From CAYMUL01 sp964393605 (GTDB lineage Bacteria; Bacteroidota; Ignavibacteria; Ignavibacteriales; Ignavibacteriaceae): a stretch of 64,000 nucleotides of DNA. The position numbers and the translations under genes are program-made. How positions within the stretch are numbered: position 1 is the first letter of the stretch; each line of letters starts with the position of its first letter. The notes under the pieces were generated by a model. The model saw nothing but the letters and a program-made list of their open reading frames with translations, ran no database searches and was not told the DNA's origin. This document shows, one piece after another, positions 45,916-54,799 of this stretch. Where the stretch lies: NCBI GenBank assembly GCA_964393605.1, contig CAYMUL010000002.1, positions 62,001 through 126,000 on the forward strand, given 5' to 3'.

Positions 45916-46599
45916 CTATCGATAGCTTTTTTTACTTAAAATTTCTTTTGCCTTTTCAACAATTAAGTTCACCTGTTTATCAATCGTCATTGAAGAAGTA
46001 TCAATTTCAATGGCATCATCTGTTTTTTGTAACGGGCTAATTTCACGAGTGGAATCAATCTCATCTCTTTTAGTGAGATTATCTTTCACTTCTTTATCCG
46101 AAATGTGCGCACCGTTTTTTTCGAAGTCCAGTAATCTTCTATTAATTCTTGTTTCAAGAGCCGCAGTTAGAAAAATTTTCAATTCTGCATTCGGGAAAAC
46201 AACAGTTCCGATATCTCTTCCTTCCATCACCACGCCACCCATTTTTCCAATTTCTTTTTGTTTGAGAATAAGTTCCTGTCTGACTTCCGGAATTTTGCTA
46301 ATCTCACTCACTAAATCATTCACTTCTGCAGTTCTGATTTTGCCTGTAACATCTTCATTATTCAAAAGAACGGTGATGTTTCCTTTTTCGCATTTCAACT
46401 GTAAATCAGTTGCTTTTAGTTTTGCGATCAACTCATTTTTATCTGAAAGATTTTCTCTTAAAGCCAAAAGAGTAACCGCGCGATACATTGCGCCGGTATC
46501 GATATAAGTATAATTTAAGCGGTCAGCCACCAATTTTGCGGTGGTACTTTTGCCAGCTCCTGCCGGACCATCGATGGCAATTATAATTTTGTCTGACAT
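45916..46599 (-). CDS. cmk: (d)CMP kinase
   Basis: About 227 residues from MSDKIIIAIDGPAGAGKST (P-loop at residues 11-19); a TTG three codons upstream is less likely. DTGAMYRAVTL and GRDIGTVVFPNAELKIFLTA are family signatures. Cmk phosphorylates CMP and dCMP with ATP. The -7 promoter element lies only 7 nt before the ATG, so its mRNA may lack a 5' leader. Confidence 0.93.
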   Translation of the reverse strand: MSDKIIIAIDGPAGAGKSTTAKLVADRLNYTYIDTGAMYRAVTLLALRENLSDKNELIAKLKATDLQLKCEKGNITVLLNNEDVTGKIRTAEVNDLVSEISKIPEVRQELILKQKEIGKMGGVVMEGRDIGTVVFPNAELKIFLTAALETRINRRLLDFEKNGAHISDKEVKDNLTKRDEIDSTREISPLQKTDDAIEIDTSSMTIDKQVNLIVEKAKEILSKKSYR

Positions 46600-46605
46600 A
46601 GCTTG

Positions 46606-46637
46606 CAAATATAATATACTCCCTTTACGTGTACAAT
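46606..46637 (-). promoter_or_regulatory. Bacteroidota-type promoter for cmk-rpsA
   Basis: Minus strand: ATTG (46634-46637), 20 nt, then TATATTTG (46606-46613), fitting TTG-N20-TAnnTTTG. The ATG is only 6 nt downstream of the -7 box. Confidence 0.6.
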
Positions 46638-46722
46638 GATTTGAGTGGATTAAAAATGTGGCGGAGGATTGAAATCTTTCCTAAAAAAAAGAAGAACTTG
46701 GCAGAGTTCGCCTCGATGCCCT

Positions 46723-48381
46723 TTAAGTCCTAATCTCCTCACCGCCGAGTTGAGATTTTATCGCATCAACGATGTTTTCAACTTTAGAATCGCGGGAATT
46801 TTCCCTTTCACTTCTCGCAGAACTTGAGGCACTATCTCCTTTTCCGTTCAGAACAAAATTAAATTCAAGTCGCTTGCCGAAAAAATTTTTTGATTTGTTC
46901 GTGAGATAATCGATGTTTTGTTTCAAAATTTCTAAGCCGAATTCATCTTCCATCCCAATATTTATTTGATTTTGTTTAATAGAGATGGGGTTCAGCTTCG
47001 ATACAATCTGCCCCATCAATAATGCTTTTTCATTCTGTATTTCGTTGACGAATCCATTCCACTGCGATGAAAAATTTGCTTCCGGTTCGGGCGGCGGTGT
47101 TTGGGCTTCAGCTAATTTCAAAGTCGGCGAAACTTCTTCACTCTTAAAATTAAAATGGCTTTCCTTTTTTGCCGTAGAAGTGTAAGTAACTTCCGGTTTA
47201 TTTGCGACGACCATCGGAGGAGTTTGCTTCGGTTTATATTCCTCTCTGATTTCCCCTTTTCCAATCTGCGCAAGTAAATCGGAAATCGTTTGCGAACTTT
47301 CAAGCCCGATTAAATGGAACAGCGCAACTTCTATTTTTAATTTTTGATTCGAAGAAAATTTTAACTCCGAATTTATTTTGCTGACGTAATTCAAAATCCG
47401 AAGCAAATCTGAAGTGGAAAATTTTTCATAGAGTGCGAGGTATCTTTCTTTGAAACTTTCCGAACTTTCAATTAAGTCGGAAGTTTTTGTCATGTTGACT
47501 GTCAAAATATTTCTGAAATGTTCGACAAGTCCTTCCATGAAATCGGAAAAGTTCCATCCGTTCTCATAAACTTTTTTGGTTACTTCATAAGCCGCGCTGA
47601 ACTGTTTTGCAAGTATCGCTTCGGAGATTGAAAAATAAACTTCTTCATCGATGATATTAAGAAGTTTGATGACAGTTTCGTACACGATATCCTCGCCGCA
47701 AAAAGCAATAGTTTGATCGAAGAAACTTTCTGCATCGCGCAAACCGCCGTCTGCTTTTTTGGCAATGAGGGTTAATGTCTTGTCGTCAATTTTTATTTTT
47801 TCTTGTTGAGCAATGTCAACGAGAAGTGATTTGATAACTTCGAGATTAATTCTTCTAAAATCATAACGCTGACAACGCGAGATGATTGTGAGAGGAACTT
47901 TCTGCACGTCTGTTGTTGCAAAAATAAAAACTACGTGCGCCGGCGGTTCTTCCAAAGTTTTTAGCAAAGCATTGAAAGATTCTTTCGTCAACATGTGAAC
48001 TTCATCGATGATATAAATTTTATATTTGCCACTTGTCGGAGCGTATTTCACAGATTCACGCAAAGCCCGCACTTCATCAATTCCTCTGTTCGATGCGGCA
48101 TCGATTTCAATAATATCAATCGTCTGTCCGTTTTGAATTGATAAGCACATTTCACACTTGTTGCATGGTTCAACGCCGTCCGGGTTGGAGCAATTTAATG
48201 TTTTCGAAAGAATGCGCGCGGTAGTTGTCTTCCCTACTCCACGCGGACCGGTGAAAAGATATGCGTGAGAAACTCTTCCGGTTTGAATCGCATTTTTCAA
48301 AGTTAAAGTTACGTGTTCTTGTCCGACAACTTCATCAAATCTTTGCGGACGATATTTTCTTGCAGTTACTAAATAAGCCAT
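46723..48381 (-). CDS. dnaX: DNA polymerase III gamma/tau subunit
   Basis: 552 residues. N-terminal clamp-loader ATPase: YRPQRFDEVVGQEHVTLTLK, Walker A GPRGVGKTTTA (45-55), zinc cysteines 64, 73, 76 and 79, Walker B YIIDEVHML, sensor FATTDVQKVP and RCQRYDFRRI. A C-terminal tau-like region with no strong signature follows a proline-rich linker (AEAQTPPPEPEANF). DnaX assembles the beta-clamp loader and couples polymerase to helicase. It directly follows the fRMsr gene (1 nt), which follows lon. Confidence 0.95.
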   Translation of the reverse strand: MAYLVTARKYRPQRFDEVVGQEHVTLTLKNAIQTGRVSHAYLFTGPRGVGKTTTARILSKTLNCSNPDGVEPCNKCEMCLSIQNGQTIDIIEIDAASNRGIDEVRALRESVKYAPTSGKYKIYIIDEVHMLTKESFNALLKTLEEPPAHVVFIFATTDVQKVPLTIISRCQRYDFRRINLEVIKSLLVDIAQQEKIKIDDKTLTLIAKKADGGLRDAESFFDQTIAFCGEDIVYETVIKLLNIIDEEVYFSISEAILAKQFSAAYEVTKKVYENGWNFSDFMEGLVEHFRNILTVNMTKTSDLIESSESFKERYLALYEKFSTSDLLRILNYVSKINSELKFSSNQKLKIEVALFHLIGLESSQTISDLLAQIGKGEIREEYKPKQTPPMVVANKPEVTYTSTAKKESHFNFKSEEVSPTLKLAEAQTPPPEPEANFSSQWNGFVNEIQNEKALLMGQIVSKLNPISIKQNQINIGMEDEFGLEILKQNIDYLTNKSKNFFGKRLEFNFVLNGKGDSASSSARSERENSRDSKVENIVDAIKSQLGGEEIRT

Positions 48382-48382
48382 T

Positions 48383-48874
48383 TCATTTTAAAATTTTTTC
48401 GGTTAGAAATTTAATTAATTCTTCAAGATAAAATTTATCATTTTCATTGAACGCGGAAAATTCATAGCTGTCCAAATCGAGAACACCAAAGAATTTTTTT
48501 TCGGTAAAGATTGGAACGACAATTTCGGAATTGGAGCCGGAATCGCAAGCGATGTGTCCCTCAAATTTGTGAACATCATCGACAATTATCGTTTCTTTTT
48601 TTTGCGCGGCAACTCCGCAAACGCCTCTGCCAATTTCAATTTTTGTGCAGGCAACTTTCCCCTGAAACGAACCGAGGTACAACGATTTTCCATCGTACAA
48701 ATAAAATCCAACCCAACTAATTTTTTCGAACGTACTTTTTAATAACGCAGTAAAGTTTGAAAGATTAGAAATTAAATTGTCATTCTCATCAAGTAAAGAA
48801 GGAATTTCTTTTTGAAGTTGAATATATTTTTCTTCATCGGTGAGGTGATGCAGAATTTGAAAATCCTCTTTCAA
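48383..48874 (-). CDS. GAF-type free methionine-R-sulfoxide reductase
   Basis: 163 residues, single GAF domain. The catalytic and resolving cysteines of the fRMsr family are present: VACTKIEIGRGVCG (Cys76, Cys86) and GHIACDSGSNSEIVVP (Cys110). fRMsr reduces free methionine-R-sulfoxide with thioredoxin, an oxidative-damage repair function. It starts with TTG at 48872-48874, directly adjacent to the lon stop codon, and no ATG is available nearby. Placement between lon and dnaX suggests one transcript. Confidence 0.88.
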   Translation of the reverse strand: MKEDFQILHHLTDEEKYIQLQKEIPSLLDENDNLISNLSNFTALLKSTFEKISWVGFYLYDGKSLYLGSFQGKVACTKIEIGRGVCGVAAQKKETIIVDDVHKFEGHIACDSGSNSEIVVPIFTEKKFFGVLDLDSYEFSAFNENDKFYLEELIKFLTEKILK

Positions 48875-51286
48875 TCAGGGCTTTCCTTTTACATTTTTCT
48901 TTTTAGGAAGAGAAACGAAGACATGCTCCAAAGTCGCTTCAATTGTGGTTACGGGAGTGATCGTCAATCCTTCTTTTACTTTGTCGTTAATCTCTTTTAA
49001 GTCCGGTTCATTCTCTTTTGGAATAAGCACATTCACGATGTTGTATCTTTTAGCGGCGAGAAGTTTTTCCGTCAATCCTCCGATCGGCAGAACTTTACCG
49101 CGCAAAGTAATTTCACCTGTCATCGCAACATTTCCTTTAGTCGGCTTCCCGGAAATTGCAGACAACATCGCCATCACCATTGTAATTCCCGCCGAAGGAC
49201 CATCCTTTGGAATTGCGCCTTCGGGAAGATGAATGTGAATTTCTTTTCCTTTAAAGAATGATTCGTCCAATCCTAATTTTTTCGCGTTGGAACGAATATA
49301 ACTTAAACCTGCTTGAGCAGATTCTTTCATCACGTTGCCGAGTTGACCGGTGAGAATTAATTTATCCGAACCCGACATGATTGAAACATCGACGGTTAAA
49401 ATTTCTCCGCCGACGCTCGTCCAGGCTAAGCCTGTCGCGCTTCCGACGCGGTTCTCTTTCAAAAATTTTTGCGATTTATACTTCGTTACTCCGAGAAATT
49501 GCTCGACAAGTTTCTCATCAATTTTATAAGAAAGAGTTCTTCCGTTCTTCGAAGATTTGATTAGATAATCTTTTGCAGTCTTTCGGAAAATCGAGGCGAG
49601 TTCTCTTTCAAGATTTCTCACTCCGGCTTCTTTTGTATAATCGGCAATGACTTTTGCAATCGCTTTATCGGAGATAGAAATTTTCTTATCTGCAAGTCCG
49701 TGAGCCGATAATTGTTTAGGAATGATGTGCCGTTTTGCAATTTCAAGTTTATCATATTCAAGATAACCGTTGAGTTCAATAATTTCCATTCTATCTTGAA
49801 GCGGCAGTGGAATATTGTATCGAACGTTGGCTGTAGTAATAAACATTACTTGCGAAAGATCGTAATCAACTTCGAGATAATGATCTTGAAAAGTATGATT
49901 CTGTTCGGGATCTAAAACTTCAAGCATCGCCGAAGAAGGATCGCCTCGAAAATCGGAATTCAGTTTATCAATTTCATCGAGAAGAATAACCGGATTGATT
50001 GTGTTCGCGCGTTTCATAGCTTGAATAATTTTTCCGGGAAGAGAACCGATGTAAGTTCTGCGATGCCCGCGAATTTCGGCTTCATCTCGAACTCCGCCAA
50101 GACTGATGCGCACGAACTCACGTCCTATCGCACGCGCAATCGATCTGCCGAGAGAAGTTTTTCCTACTCCCGGAGGTCCAACGAAACATAATATTTGTCC
50201 CCGCATTTGCTTTACGAGATTCAACACTGCAATGTGTTCAATAATTCTTTGTTTCGGTTTCTCCAATCCGAAATGATCTTCATCTAAAATTTTGCTGACG
50301 TGTTCAATATCGAGGTTGTCATCTGTTCTCTTACTCCAAGGAACAGAAATTAACCAATCGAGATAATTTCGAATGACTGTGTATTCGGGAGAAAGCGGCG
50401 GCATCTTTTTCAGTTTGTTAAACTCTTCCAGAGCCTTGTCATTTGCTTGCGGCGGCATCTTTGCCTGTTTAATCTGTTCGCGGATTTTTGCAAGTTCGGG
50501 ACTTACATCTTCATCATCGCCTAGTTCATCTTGCAAAATTTTTATTTGTTCTTGAATAATAAACTTGCGCTGTGTCTTCGCAATATTTTCTTGTACTTTT
50601 GAATCGATTTCTTTTTCTATTAAAAGAATATCGATTTCACTCTTTAAAAGTTTGATAACTTCATAGTACTGTTGGCGCAAATCAAATTTTTCAAGAATTA
50701 CCTGTTTAGCATCGATACTTTGATTAATATTTGCCGCAACATAAAAAAGTTTTCTATCAGGTTCTTCAATATTTTCGAAAGCCGTTAAAGCTTCGGGCGG
50801 AATGTTTCTGTTAATCTTTACATACTCTTTGAACAACTGTGAAAGCTGACGCAACAGTGCGTTCAATTCATGATCATACTCCCACGAAGAAATAATTATT
50901 TCAACTTCTGCCTCAAAAAAATCTTTATTGTCTTTAAAATTTTTTATTCTTCCCTGAAACAAACCATCGACTAAAATTTTCATTAAACCATTCGGCAATT
51001 TTAAAATTTGAATAATCCGTGCAATCGTTCCTTCAAGATGAATATCTTCAATAGAAGGATTATCAATGTTAGATTTTTTTTGTGTTGCAAGGAAAATGTA
51101 TTTGCCGTTATCTTGTGCAAAGTTTGCGGCGCTGATGGATTGCTCGCGTCCGACAAGCACGGGAAAAATCATGTAAGGAAAAATTACAATATCTCTCAAG
51201 GGAAGTATCGGAAGGATTTCCGGTATGTTCTCAATCAATCCTTCAACGTGCGCGGGATTGCTACTTTTTATATCAACTTTACTCAA
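48875..51286 (-). CDS. lon: ATP-dependent protease Lon
   Basis: 803 residues, full length. LonN domain with LPILPLRDIVIFPYMIFPVL near residues 25-45; AAA domain with GPPGVGKTSLGRSIARAIGR and LDEIDKL; Lon protease domain with IPKDGPSAGITM (Ser698) and the paired Lys741 in LTEKLLAAKR. Lon degrades misfolded and some regulatory proteins in the cytosol. The start is probably TTG (51284-51286) with GGAG 7 nt upstream; an overlapping ATG is out of frame. Confidence 0.96.
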   Translation of the reverse strand: MSKVDIKSSNPAHVEGLIENIPEILPILPLRDIVIFPYMIFPVLVGREQSISAANFAQDNGKYIFLATQKKSNIDNPSIEDIHLEGTIARIIQILKLPNGLMKILVDGLFQGRIKNFKDNKDFFEAEVEIIISSWEYDHELNALLRQLSQLFKEYVKINRNIPPEALTAFENIEEPDRKLFYVAANINQSIDAKQVILEKFDLRQQYYEVIKLLKSEIDILLIEKEIDSKVQENIAKTQRKFIIQEQIKILQDELGDDEDVSPELAKIREQIKQAKMPPQANDKALEEFNKLKKMPPLSPEYTVIRNYLDWLISVPWSKRTDDNLDIEHVSKILDEDHFGLEKPKQRIIEHIAVLNLVKQMRGQILCFVGPPGVGKTSLGRSIARAIGREFVRISLGGVRDEAEIRGHRRTYIGSLPGKIIQAMKRANTINPVILLDEIDKLNSDFRGDPSSAMLEVLDPEQNHTFQDHYLEVDYDLSQVMFITTANVRYNIPLPLQDRMEIIELNGYLEYDKLEIAKRHIIPKQLSAHGLADKKISISDKAIAKVIADYTKEAGVRNLERELASIFRKTAKDYLIKSSKNGRTLSYKIDEKLVEQFLGVTKYKSQKFLKENRVGSATGLAWTSVGGEILTVDVSIMSGSDKLILTGQLGNVMKESAQAGLSYIRSNAKKLGLDESFFKGKEIHIHLPEGAIPKDGPSAGITMVMAMLSAISGKPTKGNVAMTGEITLRGKVLPIGGLTEKLLAAKRYNIVNVLIPKENEPDLKEINDKVKEGLTITPVTTIEATLEHVFVSLPKKKNVKGKP

Positions 51287-51421
51287 TCATATCTCCAATT
51301 CTCATAAATTCTTTGCACAATATATGGAAATCGTTTTGTCGCTTCAAGGAATGAAATTTGTCTTGAAATATTCTGAATCGCAAAATTTGTTATCCCTATA
51401 TTTCAATTAAAAAAAATAAAA

Positions 51422-52195
51422 ATGATAAACGATGTAATTCAAATAGCAAAGGAAGCGGGAGAAATAATTCGAAACTCTTTCGGTAAAGAAATTCAATTCG
51501 AATATAAATCGAATGAATCAAATCTTGTAACAGAGACAGATAAAAAGTCGGAAGCGGCAATCATGAATTTTATTTCTAAAAAATATCCGTCGCATAATAT
51601 TCTAACGGAAGAGAGCGGCGAAATAAAGCAAGCGAGCGAGTACACTTGGGTGATAGATCCGCTTGACGGCACCACAAATTTCAAACATAAGTTTCCGGTT
51701 TTCGCTGTGTCAATCGGCGTAATGAAGAATAACGAAACCATCGCCGGCGTTGTGTATGATGTAATGAACGATAATGTTTATTCATCGGAAAAAGCGTCCG
51801 GTTCATTTTGTAATAATGTAAGAATGAATGTCAGCGAGAATGATAATTTGGCTCACGCGCTTTTAGTTACCGGCTTCCCCTACGACGTTGTAGACAATCC
51901 TCACAATGCATTAAATATTTTTGTGGAACTTACAAAGAAGGCGCGCGGAATTCGCAGACTCGGCTCGGCGGCAATTGATTTTTGTTACGTGGCAAAAGGT
52001 GTATTCGATGCTTTTTGGGAAGTACATCTTCATCCATGGGATATTTGTGCCGGCAAGTTGATTGTAGAGGAAGCAGGAGGAATCGTTACAAATTTTGAGG
52101 GAATTTTGATTGACATCTTCACTCCAAAAATTTTATGTTCGAATAAAAATCTTCATCACAAAATGGTAGAAGAAATCGGAAAAGTGAAAGGATAA
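51422..52195 (+). CDS. suhB: Inositol monophosphatase family protein
   Basis: 257 residues. Metal-binding motifs: ILTEESGE, VIDPLDGTTNFKHKFP and the late FWEVHLHPWDICAGKLIVEE. Members hydrolyse inositol or other small phosphate monoesters with Mg2+; SuhB also aids rRNA transcription in E. coli. It could instead act on another small phosphate, such as one from PAP or sugar metabolism. It stands alone, divergent from lon; TATATTTC at 51397-51404 resembles a -7 box. Confidence 0.88.
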   Translation: MINDVIQIAKEAGEIIRNSFGKEIQFEYKSNESNLVTETDKKSEAAIMNFISKKYPSHNILTEESGEIKQASEYTWVIDPLDGTTNFKHKFPVFAVSIGVMKNNETIAGVVYDVMNDNVYSSEKASGSFCNNVRMNVSENDNLAHALLVTGFPYDVVDNPHNALNIFVELTKKARGIRRLGSAAIDFCYVAKGVFDAFWEVHLHPWDICAGKLIVEEAGGIVTNFEGILIDIFTPKILCSNKNLHHKMVEEIGKVKG

Positions 52196-52240
52196 GAAAA
52201 TTGTTTTTTCGTGATGAATGAATTCTCAATTCTCCATTTT

Positions 52241-52259
52241 ACCAACCGGTACGGTTGGT
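52241..52259. repeat. Perfect hairpin ACCAACCG-GTA-CGGTTGGT
   Basis: 8-bp arms with 3-base loop. An eroded copy with the same flanks is inside the T9SS gene at 38980-38998. Confidence 0.75.
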
Positions 52260-52293
52260 CTTCATTCTCCATTGTCAATTCCATTCTTCTTTT

Positions 52294-52313
52294 TTAACCG
52301 CTGAGACGCAAAG
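52294..52313. repeat. TTAACCGC...CGCAAAG element
   Basis: Same family, in the opposite orientation, as the core of the 202-bp tandem repeat at 3883-4362. Confidence 0.6.
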
Positions 52314-52450
52314 CAAAATTCATTTTTAATTTGTAATTTTTAATTCTTCAAAGGGATGCCACAACGGCACTAAGGCACTACGCAGCACAAACACAATTAT
52401 TTTTCCAATTCTCTCCCGATGGATCGGGACTCAATTGTCAATTTTTTCAC

Positions 52451-52481
52451 AAAAAAAAAGAGCCGCATCGGCTGCGGCTCT
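52451..52481 (-). terminator. Intrinsic terminator of cytochrome gene
   Basis: AGAGCCGCA (52459-52467), loop tcggc, TGCGGCTCT (52473-52481). Read on the minus strand it is a 9-bp GC-rich stem followed by at least eight T. It lies 26 nt after the cytochrome stop. Confidence 0.85.
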
Positions 52482-52506
52482 CCTATTAGCTGAATGAAAA
52501 AGATTA

Positions 52507-53970
52507 TTATCTGATTAAGATCATCTTTTTCGTCGAAACAAAATTTCCTGCTGTTAGTTTGTAGAGATAAACTCCGCTCGGTAAATGTTGTGCATCGAGT
52601 GTAGCTCTATGCTCGCCGGCAGGCATCGGGTTATCAATCAACGTTTCAATTTCCGTTCCGTCAATTGCATAAATCTTGAGAGTTGTGTGAACTGAATTTT
52701 TAAGATTGAAAACTATTGTAGTTGAGGGATTGAAAGGATTCGGATAGTTTTGTGATAATGAAAAATCATTTACCACAATGTTATCATCAACACTCGTTAC
52801 CAATCCATTTGTATGAATACCGGTTGCGTAAGCGGATGCCCAGTTCAAATCTTTTGTACTATGACATGCGAGACATGCAAAATCGAGAGTGGTTTTTGAA
52901 ATACCGTTTTCAAGTTTCAATAAATTTCCTGCCCACATCGAATCTTTCGGATATGGTCTTGTTTCAATTGACCATGTGTGAGAGGAAATATCTCCTTTAT
53001 AACCATTACCGATTTTTACAGCGATAGCAGACTTCCCTGTTTTGGACATATGACAATTCGTGCAGTCAATCGATTTTGTGCCAATGACATTTCCACTTCC
53101 ATCCTTTAATTTGATTTCATGATTTGCATGACAGTCCTGGCATTTTGTTTTGATGGCACTTAAACCGGTGCCGGCGGCGTTCGGATAATGCAATGGCACA
53201 TGTTGTTCGTGACACGATTTACAAACAAGTTCCGCGCCATTACCGTCTCGATGTTTGCTTGCCTTCATCTCGTTAAATTGTTCATGATGCTGAACGTATC
53301 CACCGCTAACCGGAACTGCATTTGTTCTACCGCCGCGCTGATGACAATTGCCGCAGACTTCAAACTTTAATGTGTCTCCTGTATTTGGAGGTGTTACTCC
53401 CATCGGATTAGAAATGTGCAAACTTCCGGGACCGTGGCAACCTTCGCATTTAACTCCGGGTTCGTTGAAAGTACCGAGACTATCAGAGGGAACTCCATTC
53501 CACGAGCCGCTCGCCGTTGCGCCGGTTGTGTGGCACTTGAAACAACTATAATCATATTTAATTGTCTTACCGTATTCGTACGGAACCCATCCACCTGTTG
53601 CGATATTATATTGTGATGAACTATCGCTTGTAAAAACTCTTCCGTCATTTTTTACAAATCTTGCTTTCCAACCGTAACCGCCGATCACGTACTTAAAATC
53701 ACTCCATGAAGTACCTGGAGGAGTATTTGGAACTCCGGGAGATGTATTTGCGGGATAAACCGGCGGGGCGCCGTTGATAGGAACTAACTTGTAAGGATGA
53801 CCTGATTTGAATAATTCTGTTACGATGTTGTATCCGAGATTTGCATTCACAGTATTATGACAGCCCTGACAAACATTCGAGCCGACATAATTCTGCGCGA
53901 AAGTTTCGAGTTGAAGTGTTAATACCGTTAAAACGAAAATTAAACTAAACGATTGAATTGTTGTTTTCAT
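52507..53970 (-). CDS. Octaheme c-type cytochrome with T9SS sorting domain
   Basis: About 487 residues from MKTTIQSFSLIFVLTVLTLQ; the frame extends 11 codons upstream. Signal peptide ends near LETFAQ. Eight CxxCH heme-binding sites are seen: CQGCH, CFKCH, CEGCH, CGNCH, CKSCH, CQDCH, CTNCH and CLACH. The spacing and context are cytochrome c554-like. The last 80 residues are a T9SS domain (FSLSQNYPNPFNPSTTIVF). It predicts a cell-surface multiheme protein for electron transfer to or from the outside, unless it acts on nitrogen or sulfur compounds. Downstream is a terminator; divergently transcribed is a two-component system. Confidence 0.88.
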   Translation of the reverse strand: MKTTIQSFSLIFVLTVLTLQLETFAQNYVGSNVCQGCHNTVNANLGYNIVTELFKSGHPYKLVPINGAPPVYPANTSPGVPNTPPGTSWSDFKYVIGGYGWKARFVKNDGRVFTSDSSSQYNIATGGWVPYEYGKTIKYDYSCFKCHTTGATASGSWNGVPSDSLGTFNEPGVKCEGCHGPGSLHISNPMGVTPPNTGDTLKFEVCGNCHQRGGRTNAVPVSGGYVQHHEQFNEMKASKHRDGNGAELVCKSCHEQHVPLHYPNAAGTGLSAIKTKCQDCHANHEIKLKDGSGNVIGTKSIDCTNCHMSKTGKSAIAVKIGNGYKGDISSHTWSIETRPYPKDSMWAGNLLKLENGISKTTLDFACLACHSTKDLNWASAYATGIHTNGLVTSVDDNIVVNDFSLSQNYPNPFNPSTTIVFNLKNSVHTTLKIYAIDGTEIETLIDNPMPAGEHRATLDAQHLPSGVYLYKLTAGNFVSTKKMILIR

Positions 53971-54012
53971 AATTTGTTTCTCTATTTCTATTTGATGAAA
54001 CATTTTCCACTA

Positions 54013-54020
54013 CAAAATTA
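54013..54020 (-). promoter_or_regulatory. Possible -7 element of cytochrome gene
   Basis: Minus strand TAATTTTG fits TAnnTTTG; no TTTG is found at the expected -33 position. It lies about 43 nt before the ATG. Confidence 0.35.
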
Positions 54021-54077
54021 ATGCTGATTGTAATTTATTTTATTTAATCAATTATTAATTTTTTTTAATCAAACTCA

Positions 54078-54109
54078 ATTGAATAATGAGATTTTTTCAC
54101 TTACTTTTA
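54078..54109 (+). promoter_or_regulatory. Possible promoter of two-component operon
   Basis: ATTG (54078-54081), 20 nt, TACTTTTA (54102-54109), one mismatch to TTG-N20-TAnnTTTG. Gene start is 21 nt further on. Confidence 0.4.
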
Positions 54110-54130
54110 CAATCAAATTAGGAGTAACTA

Positions 54131-54799
54131 TTGCATATTTTAATTGCCGAAGATGAATTTGAAATTGCCAATTCGTTAAAACGAAATTTTTCGGACGAAG
54201 GTCACACTTCCGTTATCGCTCAAGACGGATTAAAGGCACTGGAACTGATCGAAAATGATAAATTCGATTTGCTTTTGCTTGATTGGAGAATGCCACACAA
54301 ATCGGGAATCGAAATTGTTAAGGAAGTCAGAACTTCCAAAAACGATACGCCGATAATCCTTTTAACTGCACTGACCGATGTAAGCAACAAAGTTGAAGCA
54401 CTCCATCTCGGTGCGGATGACTACATCACCAAACCGTTTTCTTTTGCAGAGCTTTCAGCAAGGATTGATGCGGTTCTCAGACGATATCAACATCATAACG
54501 ATACAATAATTTTTGACGGCGCCGTGCTCGATCTTATCGAACATACTTTAAACTATAAGGATAAACAATTAAAAATTCCCGATAAGGAATTTGAACTGCT
54601 ATACTATTTGATTCAACATAAAAATAAACTTGTTTCCCGCTCTGATATTTGTAGAGATGTTTGGAAATTAAATTTCGACCCGCACACTAACGTCGTGGAT
54701 GTTACTGTTCGGCATCTCAGAAAAAAAATTGAAGATTTAACTTCAAAAAATTATATCAAGAGTGTCTACGGAGAGGGCTATACCTTCATCATTGATTAA
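54131..54799 (+). CDS. OmpR-family response regulator
   Basis: 222 residues. Receiver domain: acidic ILIAEDEFEIANS, phosphoacceptor Asp in FDLLLLDWRMPHKSG, Thr in IILLTALTDVSN, Lys in DDYITKPFS. C-terminal winged helix: LKIPDKEFELLYYLIQHKNK and VDVTVRHLRKKIE. A TTG start (54131) with AGGAG 6 nt upstream is supported by sequence. Phosphorylated by the following kinase, it would activate or repress nearby genes, possibly the divergent cytochrome gene. Confidence 0.9.
   Translation: MHILIAEDEFEIANSLKRNFSDEGHTSVIAQDGLKALELIENDKFDLLLLDWRMPHKSGIEIVKEVRTSKNDTPIILLTALTDVSNKVEALHLGADDYITKPFSFAELSARIDAVLRRYQHHNDTIIFDGAVLDLIEHTLNYKDKQLKIPDKEFELLYYLIQHKNKLVSRSDICRDVWKLNFDPHTNVVDVTVRHLRKKIEDLTSKNYIKSVYGEGYTFIID

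Larger units (their letters stand above)
52196..52506. other. Repeat-bearing spacer after inositol phosphatase gene
   Basis: 311 bases. In order: gaattctcaattctcc stutter; the perfect hairpin ACCAACCGGTACGGTTGGT (52241-52259); the TTAACCGCTGAGACGCAAAG element (52294-52313); gatgccacaacggcacta plus aggcacta (about 52355-52380); TCCCGATGGATCGGGA (52414-52429); then the terminator of the cytochrome gene. No gene seen. Confidence 0.75.

Noticed and set aside
46640..46722. Possible tRNA or small RNA between cmk and dnaX
   Set aside because: No cloverleaf could be formed, and there is no recognisable RNA motif.
54762..54791. GTG start for the histidine kinase
   Set aside because: Would extend the protein by ten residues within the regulator's winged-helix end; TTG at 54792 next to the regulator stop fits the first helix better, though GTG is not excluded.
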